A stretch of 64,000 nt of DNA from JAIXWP01 sp965247015 (GTDB lineage Bacteria > Bacteroidota > Bacteroidia > Flavobacteriales_D > Sanyastnellaceae), in the NCBI GenBank assembly GCA_965247015.1, contig CBDFGG010000004.1, positions 930,001 to 994,000 of the forward strand, in the 5' to 3' direction. The notes under the pieces were generated by a model. It worked only from the letters and a program-made list of their open reading frames with translations, was not told the origin of the DNA and made no database searches. Both the position numbers and the translations under genes were made by a program. This document shows, one piece after another, positions 10,501 through 18,583 of this stretch (position 1 is its first letter; every line of letters begins with the position of its first letter).

Positions 10501-11726
10501 TTGATGTGTTCTGGCATAACTGCGAAGCAGTAAACTGCCTAGAGGGAACGAATAGTCCATTCTTCTTTGTTCTCACTCAAGACACCACACTCTATGTATA
10601 TGCTGAAGATCTTGGTGCTCCAGGCTGTTTCAGTGATACTGTATCTGTAAGTGCATTCTTGAATCCTCCTATTCAAATGGTGCTTCAAGGCGGACTTGAT
10701 CAAACTTCAATTTGTGAAAATCAATGCGTCGATATGAACGTCGTTGTGGCTGGTGGAAATGGAAATGTGAATATCGAATGGTTTGAAGTTCCGAATAGCG
10801 TGGCTACTCCTCCACTTCAAACTGGAACGGATTTCACTGTTTGTCCGCTTACAACTACATCGTACTATGCATATGCTTACGATGGCTGTAATCCTCCGGC
10901 CCTGGATACTTTGGATATCACAGTTTTCCCTGTTCCAGAGGTGATATTCAGTGTTGATAATACAGAGGGATGTTTCCCTGTTCCAGTTCAATTCACGAAC
11001 GCGACAGATCCTACATTGGTGCAGTCTTGCGTTTGGAATTTTGGTAATGGAGTCGTTCAACCAATTTGTGGCGACATTTTTTATACCTACAATACCCTCG
11101 GGTCATTTAACCCATCACTTCTTGTAACCACAATCGATGGTTGTGTTGTTGGAGATACTCTTCTCACACCAATCAATGTATATGGCTTCCCAGAAGTAGA
11201 GTTCACATGGAATCCAATCAATGCGAACGTTCTAGAAACTGAAGTTGACTTCATCAATCAAACCGTTGGAGGAACGGACTACGAATGGCAGTTTGCAACT
11301 TTTGCAACTTCCAATTTAGAAAACCCAACGTTTGTGTTTCCTGATATTGACTTGGCAACCTATGATGTATGTCTCATTAGCACTTCTGAATTTGGATGTC
11401 AAGACACGTTATGCCAGCCTATAGTTATCGAAAGCGTTCTTCAAGTATGGGTGCCTACAGCATTTACTCCTGACGCTGATGATCGAAATGAGGTATTCCT
11501 ACCAGTCATCAATGGTATGGATCCAGAGACTTATGAAATGTGGATCTATGATCGTTGGGGTACTCTAGTATTCCATACTACAGATCCAGAGCAAGCTTGG
11601 ACAGGAAATATTGAAAACGGTCAGTACTACACTCAAACAGACATGTTCGTTTGGAGAATAGAAGGAAAGCGACTGAGCGACAGCAAATACGAGGTATTTG
11701 AAGGCCATGTCTTCCTGCTTAGATAA
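4554..11726 (+). CDS. Giant T9SS type B cargo protein with Ig-like repeats
   Basis: This 2390-aa protein has a signal peptide ending near EASATQ. The Cys-containing N-terminal domain opens ILGGNITWECLGGNQYQITY, as in many very large Bacteroidota surface proteins. Most of the rest is a series of Ig/PKD-like beta domains. Residues about 835-1200 contain five related ~90-aa repeats sharing a core like ICAGTSVTFTATP...APTYQWFVN. A second family (TGTAPFTYN...NYQVTTVTDNNGC) covers about 1200-1560. SprB-like and PKD domains occur near 1800-2215. The end, about 2297-2390, is a gliding-motility type B sorting domain (WVPTAFTPDADDRNEVF, then YDRWGTLVFHT). The likely role is a surface adhesin exported by T9SS. 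Pro, Thr and Asn are abundant and Lys is rare. The gene is followed by a terminator and then the sigma/anti-sigma pair. Confidence 0.88.
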   Translation: MKVLRIVLGLILSLLFTEASATQILGGNITWECLGGNQYQITYTQYKDCFGATAALSSENLFLFPSGCGALPFSLQVNFVSQTEISDLCATELANSTCEAYFAQNNVGGLIPGVVKVVYSATTTLAPGCTWKAVWNENNWNYALNIDSSTQPDAYIYANIDTNNCSNSIDINTTLAMYECSNNGVVTNNLNISNPAGHTLTFAAIAPQTTGGAISTNVDVPGYAPLPGLSVNATTGAVSFNTAGLAPGFYLGNILVTMTNSGGQVVGSFVESYPVLMRTCVSTPTTFDNPDIQSLIFGINEGATTIGICAGDSLRFTVQASNTNPIRGVTISETHPAILNAGNPTLTSNGVNPALANFAMLTTPAMIGTHVINFTAIDDACVLPGSDAMSITINIYPSITTTVTDTTICLGAPLPVTATGGSNYTWSVVSGDATPGFDGNNATQLLESISTDTEIQVTLTGVPASCNATQIIDVDVSLQSLNLAVTDETCVLNNGAIDLTVVGGTGTYSYAWTGGSTTQDITNRPGGNYCVTVTDTGIPNCSSQVCATINTAAQPGGSISIGGTNATTICAGASATIDFALTGLGPWVVNGTGAGIAWPLTINAMPFSVNVTPGTTTTYTLTSVSFVNFPTCVTTVNSPVTVTVRPLITGTFSPVAPICSGQSANLTVNLSQAGSFNVTWNANPADPASAPNLPAGPWTNGQVLNGINPTQNTVLSITDVQYTNAPFCSNPQNNQINVVVNPLPTVDLTGGTTICVGGNTNLNVALTGTPNWSINGTGGGVAWPINGITATNYQLNVAPGATTNYCITSVTDGNGCTTSGLNDCENVVVTTNQTPTITIAASTTTTICAGTSVTFTATPGGQGPTPTYQWYRNPGNVPVGTNSATYTTNALTNGQSIYCILTSSLSCTTAPTATSNTLTFTVNPVVVPTVTITANPNGAICQGTSVTFTALPSNGGLAPTYQWFVNSTIQVAQTSNTFTSTTLANNDVVTVQMSSSAACPSQATVTSNGITMNVIPTAVPSVTVAANPAGTICAGTNVTFTATPVNGGTAPTYAWFVNNVDQGVNSATFSSTTLTNNATVSVTLTSNAQCASPTTASSTNITMSVSPLVTPAVTIAALPAGPICAGTNVTFTATPTNGGTAPTYAWYVNNALQAATGNTLTLNSPANNTAVYVVMTSNGSCLTAVTATSPTTTLTVNALPTATFAAGGAICQGGTFNGTINLTGTGPFSNVQVWSTTGAAPIATLNGAGPTINFTTGTAGTYYVSTVNDANCPQTADSPNIVVTVNALPTATLSGNAAICAGANHTFNVTFTGAAPFTYGISTPAGIQNGLNAATTAATIAASSANPGNYQVTTVTDNNGCVSAAASNTSVLTVNPLPTGSFDASTTICTGQTHTFDISFTGTAPFTYNLALPGGPSNGNIFNGLGNTLTYNATAAGNYNVTSVTDANGCVSAAAAVPVTLTVNPLPTATFSANASVCTGVCHDFTISLTGTGPWSFNITGPTGPDAGNPHVSNTATYTFQACAEGNYFVSSVSDATTCVNNTASPTAMLDLIPLPTATWITGNTTFCENASVDVQLSLTGTAPFNITVNGVIWNEATTTHTETINAQANYCIDLVEDATGCTSAPATCINVVEIPLPTVDAGPDLEVCVFEDIIIGTPTVVGQTYSWTDVPNILDDETLAQPTANSNIPATYTFTVTAFNAQCPASDDMELIIHGLPTISIVADDNIICDGATAQLTASGASTYEWTASASLVDPITTNPMNVQPAADELFVVTGTDLNGCQNTWDINITVGSPLQVQENFPPDLCFGACDGTIEVIPSGSFGGYEIVWAVPLPELVGSFTGADLCAGTYDYVITDDENCTYVGSIIMNPLPQNFIEDVVITPPACFGEASGTLQVVDNLAVDYNITGPVIESNTSGSFTGIPTGAFNILVTDAIGCLGDTTVLVNSINPQIFITPTTFPAPFCYQDVVPFSATVTGGSGNFDVFWHNCEAVNCLEGTNSPFFFVLTQDTTLYVYAEDLGAPGCFSDTVSVSAFLNPPIQMVLQGGLDQTSICENQCVDMNVVVAGGNGNVNIEWFEVPNSVATPPLQTGTDFTVCPLTTTSYYAYAYDGCNPPALDTLDITVFPVPEVIFSVDNTEGCFPVPVQFTNATDPTLVQSCVWNFGNGVVQPICGDIFYTYNTLGSFNPSLLVTTIDGCVVGDTLLTPINVYGFPEVEFTWNPINANVLETEVDFINQTVGGTDYEWQFATFATSNLENPTFVFPDIDLATYDVCLISTSEFGCQDTLCQPIVIESVLQVWVPTAFTPDADDRNEVFLPVINGMDPETYEMWIYDRWGTLVFHTTDPEQAWTGNIENGQYYTQTDMFVWRIEGKRLSDSKYEVFEGHVFLLR

Positions 11727-11754
11727 CCTGTTTTTTTCCAAAAAAATTAAAATT

Positions 11755-11796
11755 GTCCGGGTCGAATAAAAAATATTCTTCCCGGACAACTTTTTT
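11755..11796 (+). terminator. Intrinsic terminator after the 2390-aa gene
   Basis: A GTCCGGG/CCCGGAC stem with an inner GAATA/TATTC stem is followed by AACTTTTTT. It separates the giant cargo gene from the sigma factor gene. Confidence 0.75.
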
Positions 11797-11828
11797 ATAG
11801 CCAATTTCATCACCTCATAGAATGAAGC

Positions 11829-12368
11829 ATGAGTGATCAAGAACTAGTATCCCTTTGTCGTAATGGCAACCGAGAAGCTCAAAAAGAGTTGTTCGGCCGG
11901 TATGCAGGTAAAATGATGACCGTTTGCCGACGCTATTTCTCTAGCAGAGAAGAAGCTGAAGACATTTTACAAGAAGGATTCATTAAAGTCTTTGAACGAC
12001 TTCACCAATGGCAAGGCACAGGAGCACTTGGAGGATGGATTCGGACAGTGATGGTCAACACTGCACTTACGCATATTCGTTCACAGAAAAAGTGGAAAGA
12101 CACCATCGATATTGAGCACGCTGAACAAATGGATGCAGGCTCGATCAGCGGATTAGAACAATTACAAGCCGAAGAAATTTTGGCCATCATTGATCAAATG
12201 CCAACAGGATATCGAACGGTATTTAATCTTTTTGCAGTAGAAGGATATGGACATAAAGAAATTGGAGAAATGCTCGGAATATCTGAGAACACCTCAAAAA
12301 CTCAATTTCTGAAGTCCAAAGAATGGTTGAAAAAAACGTTAGCAGAACAAGAAAAATATTTTGGATAA
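11829..12368 (+). CDS. ECF-type RNA polymerase sigma factor
   Basis: The protein is 179 aa, the usual size for an extracytoplasmic-function sigma factor. Region 2 spans about residues 20-88 (LFGRYAGKMMTVCRRYFSS, then EEAEDILQEGFIKVFERLHQW). Region 4 spans about 115-172 (LAIIDQMPTGYRTVFNLFAV, then GHKEIGEMLGISENTSKTQ) and contains the helix-turn-helix for the -35 element. It would direct RNA polymerase to a small regulon when released by its anti-sigma factor. The next gene overlaps it by 8 nt and encodes a single-pass membrane protein placed exactly where an anti-sigma factor belongs. Flanking giant T9SS cargo genes suggest that the regulon includes cell-surface proteins; this is inference. 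No clear promoter was found in the short gap after the upstream terminator. Confidence 0.9.
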   Translation: MSDQELVSLCRNGNREAQKELFGRYAGKMMTVCRRYFSSREEAEDILQEGFIKVFERLHQWQGTGALGGWIRTVMVNTALTHIRSQKKWKDTIDIEHAEQMDAGSISGLEQLQAEEILAIIDQMPTGYRTVFNLFAVEGYGHKEIGEMLGISENTSKTQFLKSKEWLKKTLAEQEKYFG

Positions 12369-13437
12369 AATCGATAAAAATATTTCTGACTTATTGAATG
12401 ATAAGCTCAACCAATATGAGTCTGCATTCAGTGATAACTTGTGGGGAAATATTGCCTCTCAATTGCCAGCAGCTACTGCTCCAGCAGCCGGTTCTTCTTT
12501 TTTCAAAACACTTTTTGGTAAAGCAATTATTGGCGCTACAGCCGCAGCAGTTATTTCTGCGGGAGTATTCTTTGCTGTCTCTGATGAAAAGCCTGCAATT
12601 GTGGAAAGCGCTCCCCTAAAAGAACAAAATGATACAAAGGCCGCAGATTCTAAACCAACTGAAGAGCCTACACAAACAGATCAATCCACTACAAACTCTA
12701 CAAGTTCGAGTGTAAATAAACCTACCTCTCCAAATAATGCGAATGATGCTCAGGAGAGGACTATTCCGGATCTTCCTGCCACTCCAAGAATATCCGAGAG
12801 TTCAGAAGATCATAGAGTTAATCAACACAGTCCAGCCTCGCAGCCAGCGCCATTACACTCAAACCCTTCTGTAAGCAATCAATATCCGCTAGGCGACCCG
12901 ATTACTCCAATTGAATTAGATGCCCAATTTCAATCTAAGACTGTAGATCAAAATGCACTTCGGTATTTCTTTTTCGCTTCAACAGATCAGGCTAAATCGT
13001 TCGAATGGTCTATCAACGGTGAAGTAAAATCAACTGATAATAATTTCAGTTACCAATTTGCTGAAGAAGGTGTTTATGAAATTCAACTCTCGGTGTTTGG
13101 CATTAATAATCAAACAGCTACATCTACAAGCACTCTAAAGGCATATAAGCCTGTTAAATTTGAGATTCCAAATGCATTCTCACCAGGCAATGATGGTAAA
13201 AATGATTTTATTGATTTTGCCGAGAAAACTAAAAACGAGTCTCAAATGATTTCATTGACTATTGTTGATGCAAATGGAAATAGAATCTTTGAAAGCAAAG
13301 ATCAGTTTATCTGGACAGGTGAAACCATGCAAGGTGATAAAGCTTCACCGGGAGCATATCAATTCATCTTGTCTGTTAAAGACCATTTTGATCAAATTCA
13401 GTCCAAGTCTGGAATTATTCAATTGTTCACTGAGTAA
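12361..13437 (+). CDS. Anti-sigma-like membrane protein with PKD and gliding-motility C-terminal-like domain
   Basis: The 358-aa product starts at a TTG that overlaps the sigma factor stop (TTGGATAA), so the two are translationally coupled. Residues 1-40 (ISDLLNDKLNQYESAFSDNL) resemble the short cytoplasmic N-terminus of Bacteroidota anti-sigma-like proteins coded next to ECF sigma factors. One transmembrane helix lies at about 52-71 (FGKAIIGATAAAVISAGVFF). A Pro/Ser/Thr/Gln-rich periplasmic linker covers about 75-180, then a PKD-like domain (about 200-262). The last ~90 residues (FEIPNAFSPGNDGKNDFIDF, then IFESKDQFIWTGETMQGD) match the type B gliding-motility sorting domain. There is no cleavable signal peptide, so this is probably not a cargo; the domain would face the periplasm from an inner-membrane anchor. 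Role as anti-sigma factor is inferred from position and topology. Confidence 0.75.
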   Translation: MDKIDKNISDLLNDKLNQYESAFSDNLWGNIASQLPAATAPAAGSSFFKTLFGKAIIGATAAAVISAGVFFAVSDEKPAIVESAPLKEQNDTKAADSKPTEEPTQTDQSTTNSTSSSVNKPTSPNNANDAQERTIPDLPATPRISESSEDHRVNQHSPASQPAPLHSNPSVSNQYPLGDPITPIELDAQFQSKTVDQNALRYFFFASTDQAKSFEWSINGEVKSTDNNFSYQFAEEGVYEIQLSVFGINNQTATSTSTLKAYKPVKFEIPNAFSPGNDGKNDFIDFAEKTKNESQMISLTIVDANGNRIFESKDQFIWTGETMQGDKASPGAYQFILSVKDHFDQIQSKSGIIQLFTE

Positions 13438-13452
13438 GCCGCATTATATTTG
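13423..13452 (+). promoter_or_regulatory. Promoter of the 1211-aa cargo gene
   Basis: TTG (13423-13425), 19 nt, TATATTTG (13445-13452) is a full match to the Bacteroidota promoter consensus. The -33 element lies inside the 3' end of the anti-sigma-like gene, and the leader to the ATG at 13497 is about 38 nt. Confidence 0.7.
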
Positions 13453-13496
13453 TAGCTTATCAGTTTGATTTTTTTGTATTGCTTAACCAACCAAAA

Positions 13497-16400
13497 ATGA
13501 GGAAAAAATTACTTGTACTCAGCATTATTTCTCTCACTATCACTAATTTACTAAGCGCTCAAACAACAGATCTAACAGGTCTTTTGCAGAGTATGCGTGG
13601 AAGTAATTCTTGGAAATATAGCCCTGAGTTATCAGAAGAAGAACTTTACATGTATGATCGTTTGCTCTACATGAGCAAAGAAGACTGGGAGCTTTTCAGA
13701 AGCGATCCTCGCTATGACGACCAACGCGTTCGTGCTATATACACTGAAAATAAAGGGAAGCTAAGCAACTTTACAAAACGAAAAGGAAGCTCTCAAGGCT
13801 CAGCTAAGTCACTTACAGATGATTGCGAATGTTGGATTGAACCAGATGCCTCATATACTGCATCGGATCCCAACAACTGGCCAAACTGCGGTGGCGGTGG
13901 CCCCGGTGTTGACTGTTGGATTGGTCCACTTCAGTTGCCTTTCAACTTCTGTTTTTTTGGACAAGATTTCAATCAAATTGTATTGACCTCAAAAGGAACT
14001 ATCGTATTCGGTAACACTGGTTACTTCGACTGGACTCCATCTGAATTCCCTACACCGGCAAATGGAGAACCTCAATACGATCACATCTGCGGATTCTGGG
14101 CAGATTTTGACTTCCGAGCTTCGGGTGAACTACTTTACAAGATAACACCAGAAGCATTCTACCTCAACTACGTTGAAGTAGGTTACTTCGCTAACCATGC
14201 CGATAAAACTAATACATTCCAAATTATTATTACTGCGAATGATGCTGGCGTAGTGCCTGGTGGTAATAACGTGCAGTTCTGCTACAAGGATATGCAGTGG
14301 GCTCACGGAGATGTTGGCGGTTCGGGTGGATTCAATGGTCCTACACCAGCTAACGTTGGTGCAGATAGACTTGCGGGAAACAACGGTGTTCAATTCGGTA
14401 GATTCAACTTAAATAACGGAAACTACAACGGTCCAAATGGCGCCAACGCCAACCAACAGGATGGTATCGATTGGCTAGACTTTAGAACACTCAACTTTAA
14501 CACTTGTGTCACTTCTCCAAACAATGCACCGCTTGCGACAGTAAGCGCTCCTTGCGACACCATTAGTTTGTGTCAAGGTGAAGTATATGACCTCACTATG
14601 CAATTCCTCGCACCAGAGGCAGGACAAAACACAGTGATTACGACAACTCAAACTGGTACAGGATTAACATCTACTGTGACAGCCGGTAATACTGCAACTC
14701 ACACTGGTTCTTTTGCTGCAAATGGCAGCAATTCAGGAATAAATGTTGTGACGATTACAGCAACAGACAATGGCAACCCTGCTCAATCAACAACGCTTAC
14801 ATACGTGTTCGAAGTTTTCGATATCGTTCCTCCTGCTATTAGCATAGAAGGTGTACTAACATTCTGTGCAGGTGGTGAAACAGTTCTTTCTGCTACTCCA
14901 GGTTTTGATAGCTATTCATGGAGCACTGGTTGCGACACCCAAGATTGTTCTGTGGACGACGGTGGTAACGTAACTGTTGTTGGTACTATCGGAGAATGTA
15001 GCTCTACAGCTACAGCATTCGTTGATGCTACTGAATATTTCATTCCAGCATTTGTGGGTGGTAACGTTCCAATCGAGCTTTGTCCTGGTGTAACCCAAGC
15101 CGTTTGTCTCGAAGAAGAATGGGAAACTTATGAGTGGTTCGTTTATCCAGGCTATGAAGGAAATATTCCATCTTCTACTCCAACAAACGAACAATGCTTC
15201 CAAGCAAGCGGAAGCAATCCTGGATACTATGGTGTCATTGTTCAAAACGAAGCAGGATGCGAAGGTTTGAATATCCAACAAATCGTTCAAGTACAATCAT
15301 TCATTGATCCAGCAAACAATGATCTTTCTGGCGCTTATTGCGATGGTCTTGAAAGCATCGAATTCACCGGAGGATATAGCAATCCTGCTTCTGGTACGCT
15401 ACTCGTATACTGCCAAGACCAATCAAGCTCTGGTTGGCAAGGTGCTTACCTCACTACAGTGGTAACACACCCAGATGGTACTTCTGATTCTTATATCATG
15501 AGCACAACTGGTACATTTACTTTCTTCAATGTGCCTATCGGCCTCGGAGATACTTTCACTCTTACTTACACCAATAATGGCAATGCTACTCTCGATGTAA
15601 ACAACTACTTCTGGGTGATCAATTGCAATGGTGAAGTATTCCAAAGCCCAGTGGGTATGACGCCTGGTCTTGTATACTCAGGTACATCTTCATGCGCTGC
15701 ACAACCTCTTTCTGGAACATGGACTGTAACTGGTCCTGCTGGATGGTCATTGACTACGAATAACGAATACAATCCTGTAGCAAATGGTGTTGAATCACCA
15801 AACGTATTTACACCTGGCGACTATGGTATCTACGAACTTTGCTTCAACGATCCAACTTGTAGCCTTGATTACTGCTATACGCTTGAGTTCACTGAAACTC
15901 CAACACTTGCATTGACTCCTGATGGTAATACACTTCTTTGCGATGCAGAAACAGTAACTGGTACTGCAGCGATCACTGACATCGGTGGCACTGGAGAAAT
16001 TACTTGGACAGGGAATAGCATCAACGTTGCAAACAATCAATTATCGGCTGTGGCTGGTCCTTACGTTGGGTACGTAAACTACACCATTACTGCATCTATT
16101 ACCAACGGTTGTGGAACAGCAACGGATAGCTTCACAGTGCAACACCAAAACGACGTTCCAACTGTAGTATTGAATGATCAATTACTCTGCGCTGGTGCCT
16201 CTGTAACACTTGATCCTGTTGCTTCTTCATTCGATAACTCGAACCTCGTGTATACTTGGACTCCAGGAACATTAAATGGACCAGCTCCTACTGTATCAAC
16301 TGCAGGAACATATTGCGTAACGGTTTCCAATCTTTGTGATAGTGAACCACAAGCTTGTGCTGACATTATCGCTGTGCCTACTGCAACAGCTCCAGCACTT

Positions 16401-17132
16401 CCTCCTTCAATTCTTGAGTGCGACGATGATCAAGTAACATTGGCAACTAACGTTCCTCTTGGATATAGCATCACTTGGAGCAATGGCCAAACAAATGTGA
16501 ATAGCATCACTGTTGATGCGTCTGGTGAATATTGTTATGATATCACTGACCTTGCAGGATGTAACACAAGCCTCGAGAGCTGCTCTGATGTAGTGATTTC
16601 ACAAATCCCAACTACTGCTGCTGATGTGGCTGATGAGCGTCCTGTATGCCCTGGAGAATGCGAAGTGTTGAACTTGGAATCAACCAATGCTACTACATAC
16701 TCGTGGACAAGCTCTTGCGCAAACCTACCAATACCAGGAAACTTGCAAGCAACATTTGAACTTTGCTCTGAAACAGTTCCACTTGAATGTCAATTGTTGC
16801 CATTCACTGTGACTGGCACTGCAACAAATGTTTGTGGATCGGCAAGCACAACTTTCGTTGTTGCTGCCAACGTTTGTAATCTTAAAATTCCAAACGTGTT
16901 CACTCCAAATGGTGACCAATTCAATAGCACATTCTTCATTGAAGGACTCGACTTTTATCCAAGAACAAAACTTCAAATCTTCGACCGTTGGGGTAAAGAA
17001 ATCTATACCTCTGAAAACTATCAGAACGATTGGGGACCAAGAGATCTTTCAACTGGAACCTACTACTACATCATAGAACTTCCATTCGGTACTACAACTC
17101 TCGTTGAGGGACACTTTACCGTATTGAAATAA
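13497..17132 (+). CDS. Large T9SS type B cargo protein with nidogen-like N-terminal region
   Basis: The start is set at the ATG at 13497 (MRKKLLVLSII...LLSAQ), which gives a clean signal peptide; an upstream in-frame TTG at 13479 only adds six residues before it. The 1211-aa protein has an N-terminal charged segment (SKEDWELFRSDPRYDDQ). A Cys-rich beta domain at about residues 110-340 resembles nidogen-like surface domains (LPFNFCFFGQDFNQIVLTS, then HICGFWADFDFRASGELLY). Several Ig/PKD-like domains follow. The type B sorting domain is at about 1128-1211 (LKIPNVFTPNGDQFNSTFF, then QIFDRWGKEIYTS). It is probably a surface-anchored adhesin or gliding-related protein. It has its own promoter and terminator and follows the sigma/anti-sigma pair, which may control it. 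Confidence 0.87.
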   Translation: MRKKLLVLSIISLTITNLLSAQTTDLTGLLQSMRGSNSWKYSPELSEEELYMYDRLLYMSKEDWELFRSDPRYDDQRVRAIYTENKGKLSNFTKRKGSSQGSAKSLTDDCECWIEPDASYTASDPNNWPNCGGGGPGVDCWIGPLQLPFNFCFFGQDFNQIVLTSKGTIVFGNTGYFDWTPSEFPTPANGEPQYDHICGFWADFDFRASGELLYKITPEAFYLNYVEVGYFANHADKTNTFQIIITANDAGVVPGGNNVQFCYKDMQWAHGDVGGSGGFNGPTPANVGADRLAGNNGVQFGRFNLNNGNYNGPNGANANQQDGIDWLDFRTLNFNTCVTSPNNAPLATVSAPCDTISLCQGEVYDLTMQFLAPEAGQNTVITTTQTGTGLTSTVTAGNTATHTGSFAANGSNSGINVVTITATDNGNPAQSTTLTYVFEVFDIVPPAISIEGVLTFCAGGETVLSATPGFDSYSWSTGCDTQDCSVDDGGNVTVVGTIGECSSTATAFVDATEYFIPAFVGGNVPIELCPGVTQAVCLEEEWETYEWFVYPGYEGNIPSSTPTNEQCFQASGSNPGYYGVIVQNEAGCEGLNIQQIVQVQSFIDPANNDLSGAYCDGLESIEFTGGYSNPASGTLLVYCQDQSSSGWQGAYLTTVVTHPDGTSDSYIMSTTGTFTFFNVPIGLGDTFTLTYTNNGNATLDVNNYFWVINCNGEVFQSPVGMTPGLVYSGTSSCAAQPLSGTWTVTGPAGWSLTTNNEYNPVANGVESPNVFTPGDYGIYELCFNDPTCSLDYCYTLEFTETPTLALTPDGNTLLCDAETVTGTAAITDIGGTGEITWTGNSINVANNQLSAVAGPYVGYVNYTITASITNGCGTATDSFTVQHQNDVPTVVLNDQLLCAGASVTLDPVASSFDNSNLVYTWTPGTLNGPAPTVSTAGTYCVTVSNLCDSEPQACADIIAVPTATAPALPPSILECDDDQVTLATNVPLGYSITWSNGQTNVNSITVDASGEYCYDITDLAGCNTSLESCSDVVISQIPTTAADVADERPVCPGECEVLNLESTNATTYSWTSSCANLPIPGNLQATFELCSETVPLECQLLPFTVTGTATNVCGSASTTFVVAANVCNLKIPNVFTPNGDQFNSTFFIEGLDFYPRTKLQIFDRWGKEIYTSENYQNDWGPRDLSTGTYYYIIELPFGTTTLVEGHFTVLK

Positions 17133-17155
17133 TAGTATAGCTACTCTGTATAAGA

Positions 17156-17190
17156 AAGCCCTTTTCGTATGAAAAGGGCTTCTTTTTTTT
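17156..17190 (+). terminator. Strong intrinsic terminator
   Basis: An 11-bp perfect stem AAGCCCTTTTC/GAAAAGGGCTT with a GTAT loop is followed by CTTTTTTTT. It ends the 1211-aa cargo transcript just before radA. Confidence 0.85.
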
Positions 17191-17219
17191 AGATACATTC
17201 GCCATTCTAAACAGATCAG

Positions 17220-18578
17220 ATGAGCAAGATTAAAACAGCATTCTTTTGTCAAACATGCGGCACCCAAAGTCCTAAATGGGCTGGTAAATGCCCTTCGTGC
17301 GGCGAATGGAATACGTTCGTGGAAGAAGTAGTTTCGAAAACAACTTCAGAGGTTCCTTCAAAACTCAGTGGAAGAATTTCAAAACCCCGCCCCATTTCCG
17401 AACTCGAATCTGATATACACCAACGCATCCCGATAGTCGATCAAGAACTTCATCGTGTACTCGGTGGTGGTCTCGTTCCTGGCAGCCTCATCCTATTCGG
17501 TGGAGAACCAGGTATCGGAAAAAGTACACTGATGCTTCAAGTTGCACTCAAACAACTAAACATGAGTGTACTCTATGTGTCAGGTGAAGAAAGCGAAGAT
17601 CAAATCAAAATGCGCGTGGAGCGCCTTGGCTATGATAATCCTCGATGCATGGTGGTGATGGAAACATCACTCGATAATATCATGCTTCACCTCAAGGATT
17701 CTCGTCCAGATTTGCTCATCATCGACTCTATCCAAACGCTTACTACATCCATGATTGAGAGCTCTCCCGGCAGTGTTTCTCAAGTCCGTGAATGCACCAC
17801 TCAACTCATGAAGTACGCGAAAGAAAATCACACTTCTGTTTTTCTTATCGGACACATTACAAAAGAAGGAACGCTGGCTGGACCAAAAGTGCTCGAACAC
17901 ATGGTCGACTGTGTGCTCCAATTCGAAGGCGATCGTCATCATATTTATCGTCTTCTCCGCACTTCAAAAAATCGTTTCGGAAGCACCAACGAATTGGGTA
18001 TCTATGAAATGATGGGCAGCGGATTAAAAGAAGTGGATAACCCCTCTGATATTTTAATCAACGCGCAAAATGATCAACTCAGCGGTACCGCTATCGCTGC
18101 CACTATGGAAGGCCTTCGACCTCTGCTCGTAGAAATTCAAGCACTCGCAAGCACTGCTGTATATGGCACTCCCCAACGCAGCACGACTGGATTTGATATC
18201 AGACGTCTCAATATGTTGCTCGCTGTACTTGAAAAAAGATGCGGCTTTAGACTCGCCATGAAAGATGTATTTCTAAACATCGCAGGTGGCATGAGACTCG
18301 AGGATCCAGCAATGGATCTTGCAGTAATTACCGCTATACTTTCGAGTTCAGAAGATATCGCAGTACCACGTTCTGTTTGCTTCGCTGGAGAGGTCGGACT
18401 CAGCGGCGAAATTCGTCCAGTGACGCGGATCGATCAGCGTATCAATGAAGCGGCCAAGCTCGGTTTTGATGAAATCTACATTTCAAAATATAATAAAGGA
18501 ATTGAAAATATTTCGAAAGGAATTAAAGTACATCAAGTAGCACGAGTTGAAGAACTCTTCTCCTCACTATTCGGATAA
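17220..18578 (+). CDS. radA: DNA repair protein RadA (Sms)
   Basis: The 452-aa protein matches full-length RadA, a hexameric DNA helicase that helps branch migration and processing of recombination intermediates with RecA. The N-terminal zinc finger has Cys 10, 13, 24 and 27 (CQTCG, then CPSCG). The Walker A motif GGEPGIGKST is at 94-103 and the RadA-specific KNRFG motif at 250-254. A Lon-protease-like C-terminal domain follows (residues about 280-452). All signature residues are present. It is 5 nt from the next gene, so the two could be cotranscribed. A weak TACATTCG element just after the upstream terminator may be its -7 box. Confidence 0.97.
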   Translation: MSKIKTAFFCQTCGTQSPKWAGKCPSCGEWNTFVEEVVSKTTSEVPSKLSGRISKPRPISELESDIHQRIPIVDQELHRVLGGGLVPGSLILFGGEPGIGKSTLMLQVALKQLNMSVLYVSGEESEDQIKMRVERLGYDNPRCMVVMETSLDNIMLHLKDSRPDLLIIDSIQTLTTSMIESSPGSVSQVRECTTQLMKYAKENHTSVFLIGHITKEGTLAGPKVLEHMVDCVLQFEGDRHHIYRLLRTSKNRFGSTNELGIYEMMGSGLKEVDNPSDILINAQNDQLSGTAIAATMEGLRPLLVEIQALASTAVYGTPQRSTTGFDIRRLNMLLAVLEKRCGFRLAMKDVFLNIAGGMRLEDPAMDLAVITAILSSSEDIAVPRSVCFAGEVGLSGEIRPVTRIDQRINEAAKLGFDEIYISKYNKGIENISKGIKVHQVARVEELFSSLFG

Positions 18579-18583
18579 ATAAA

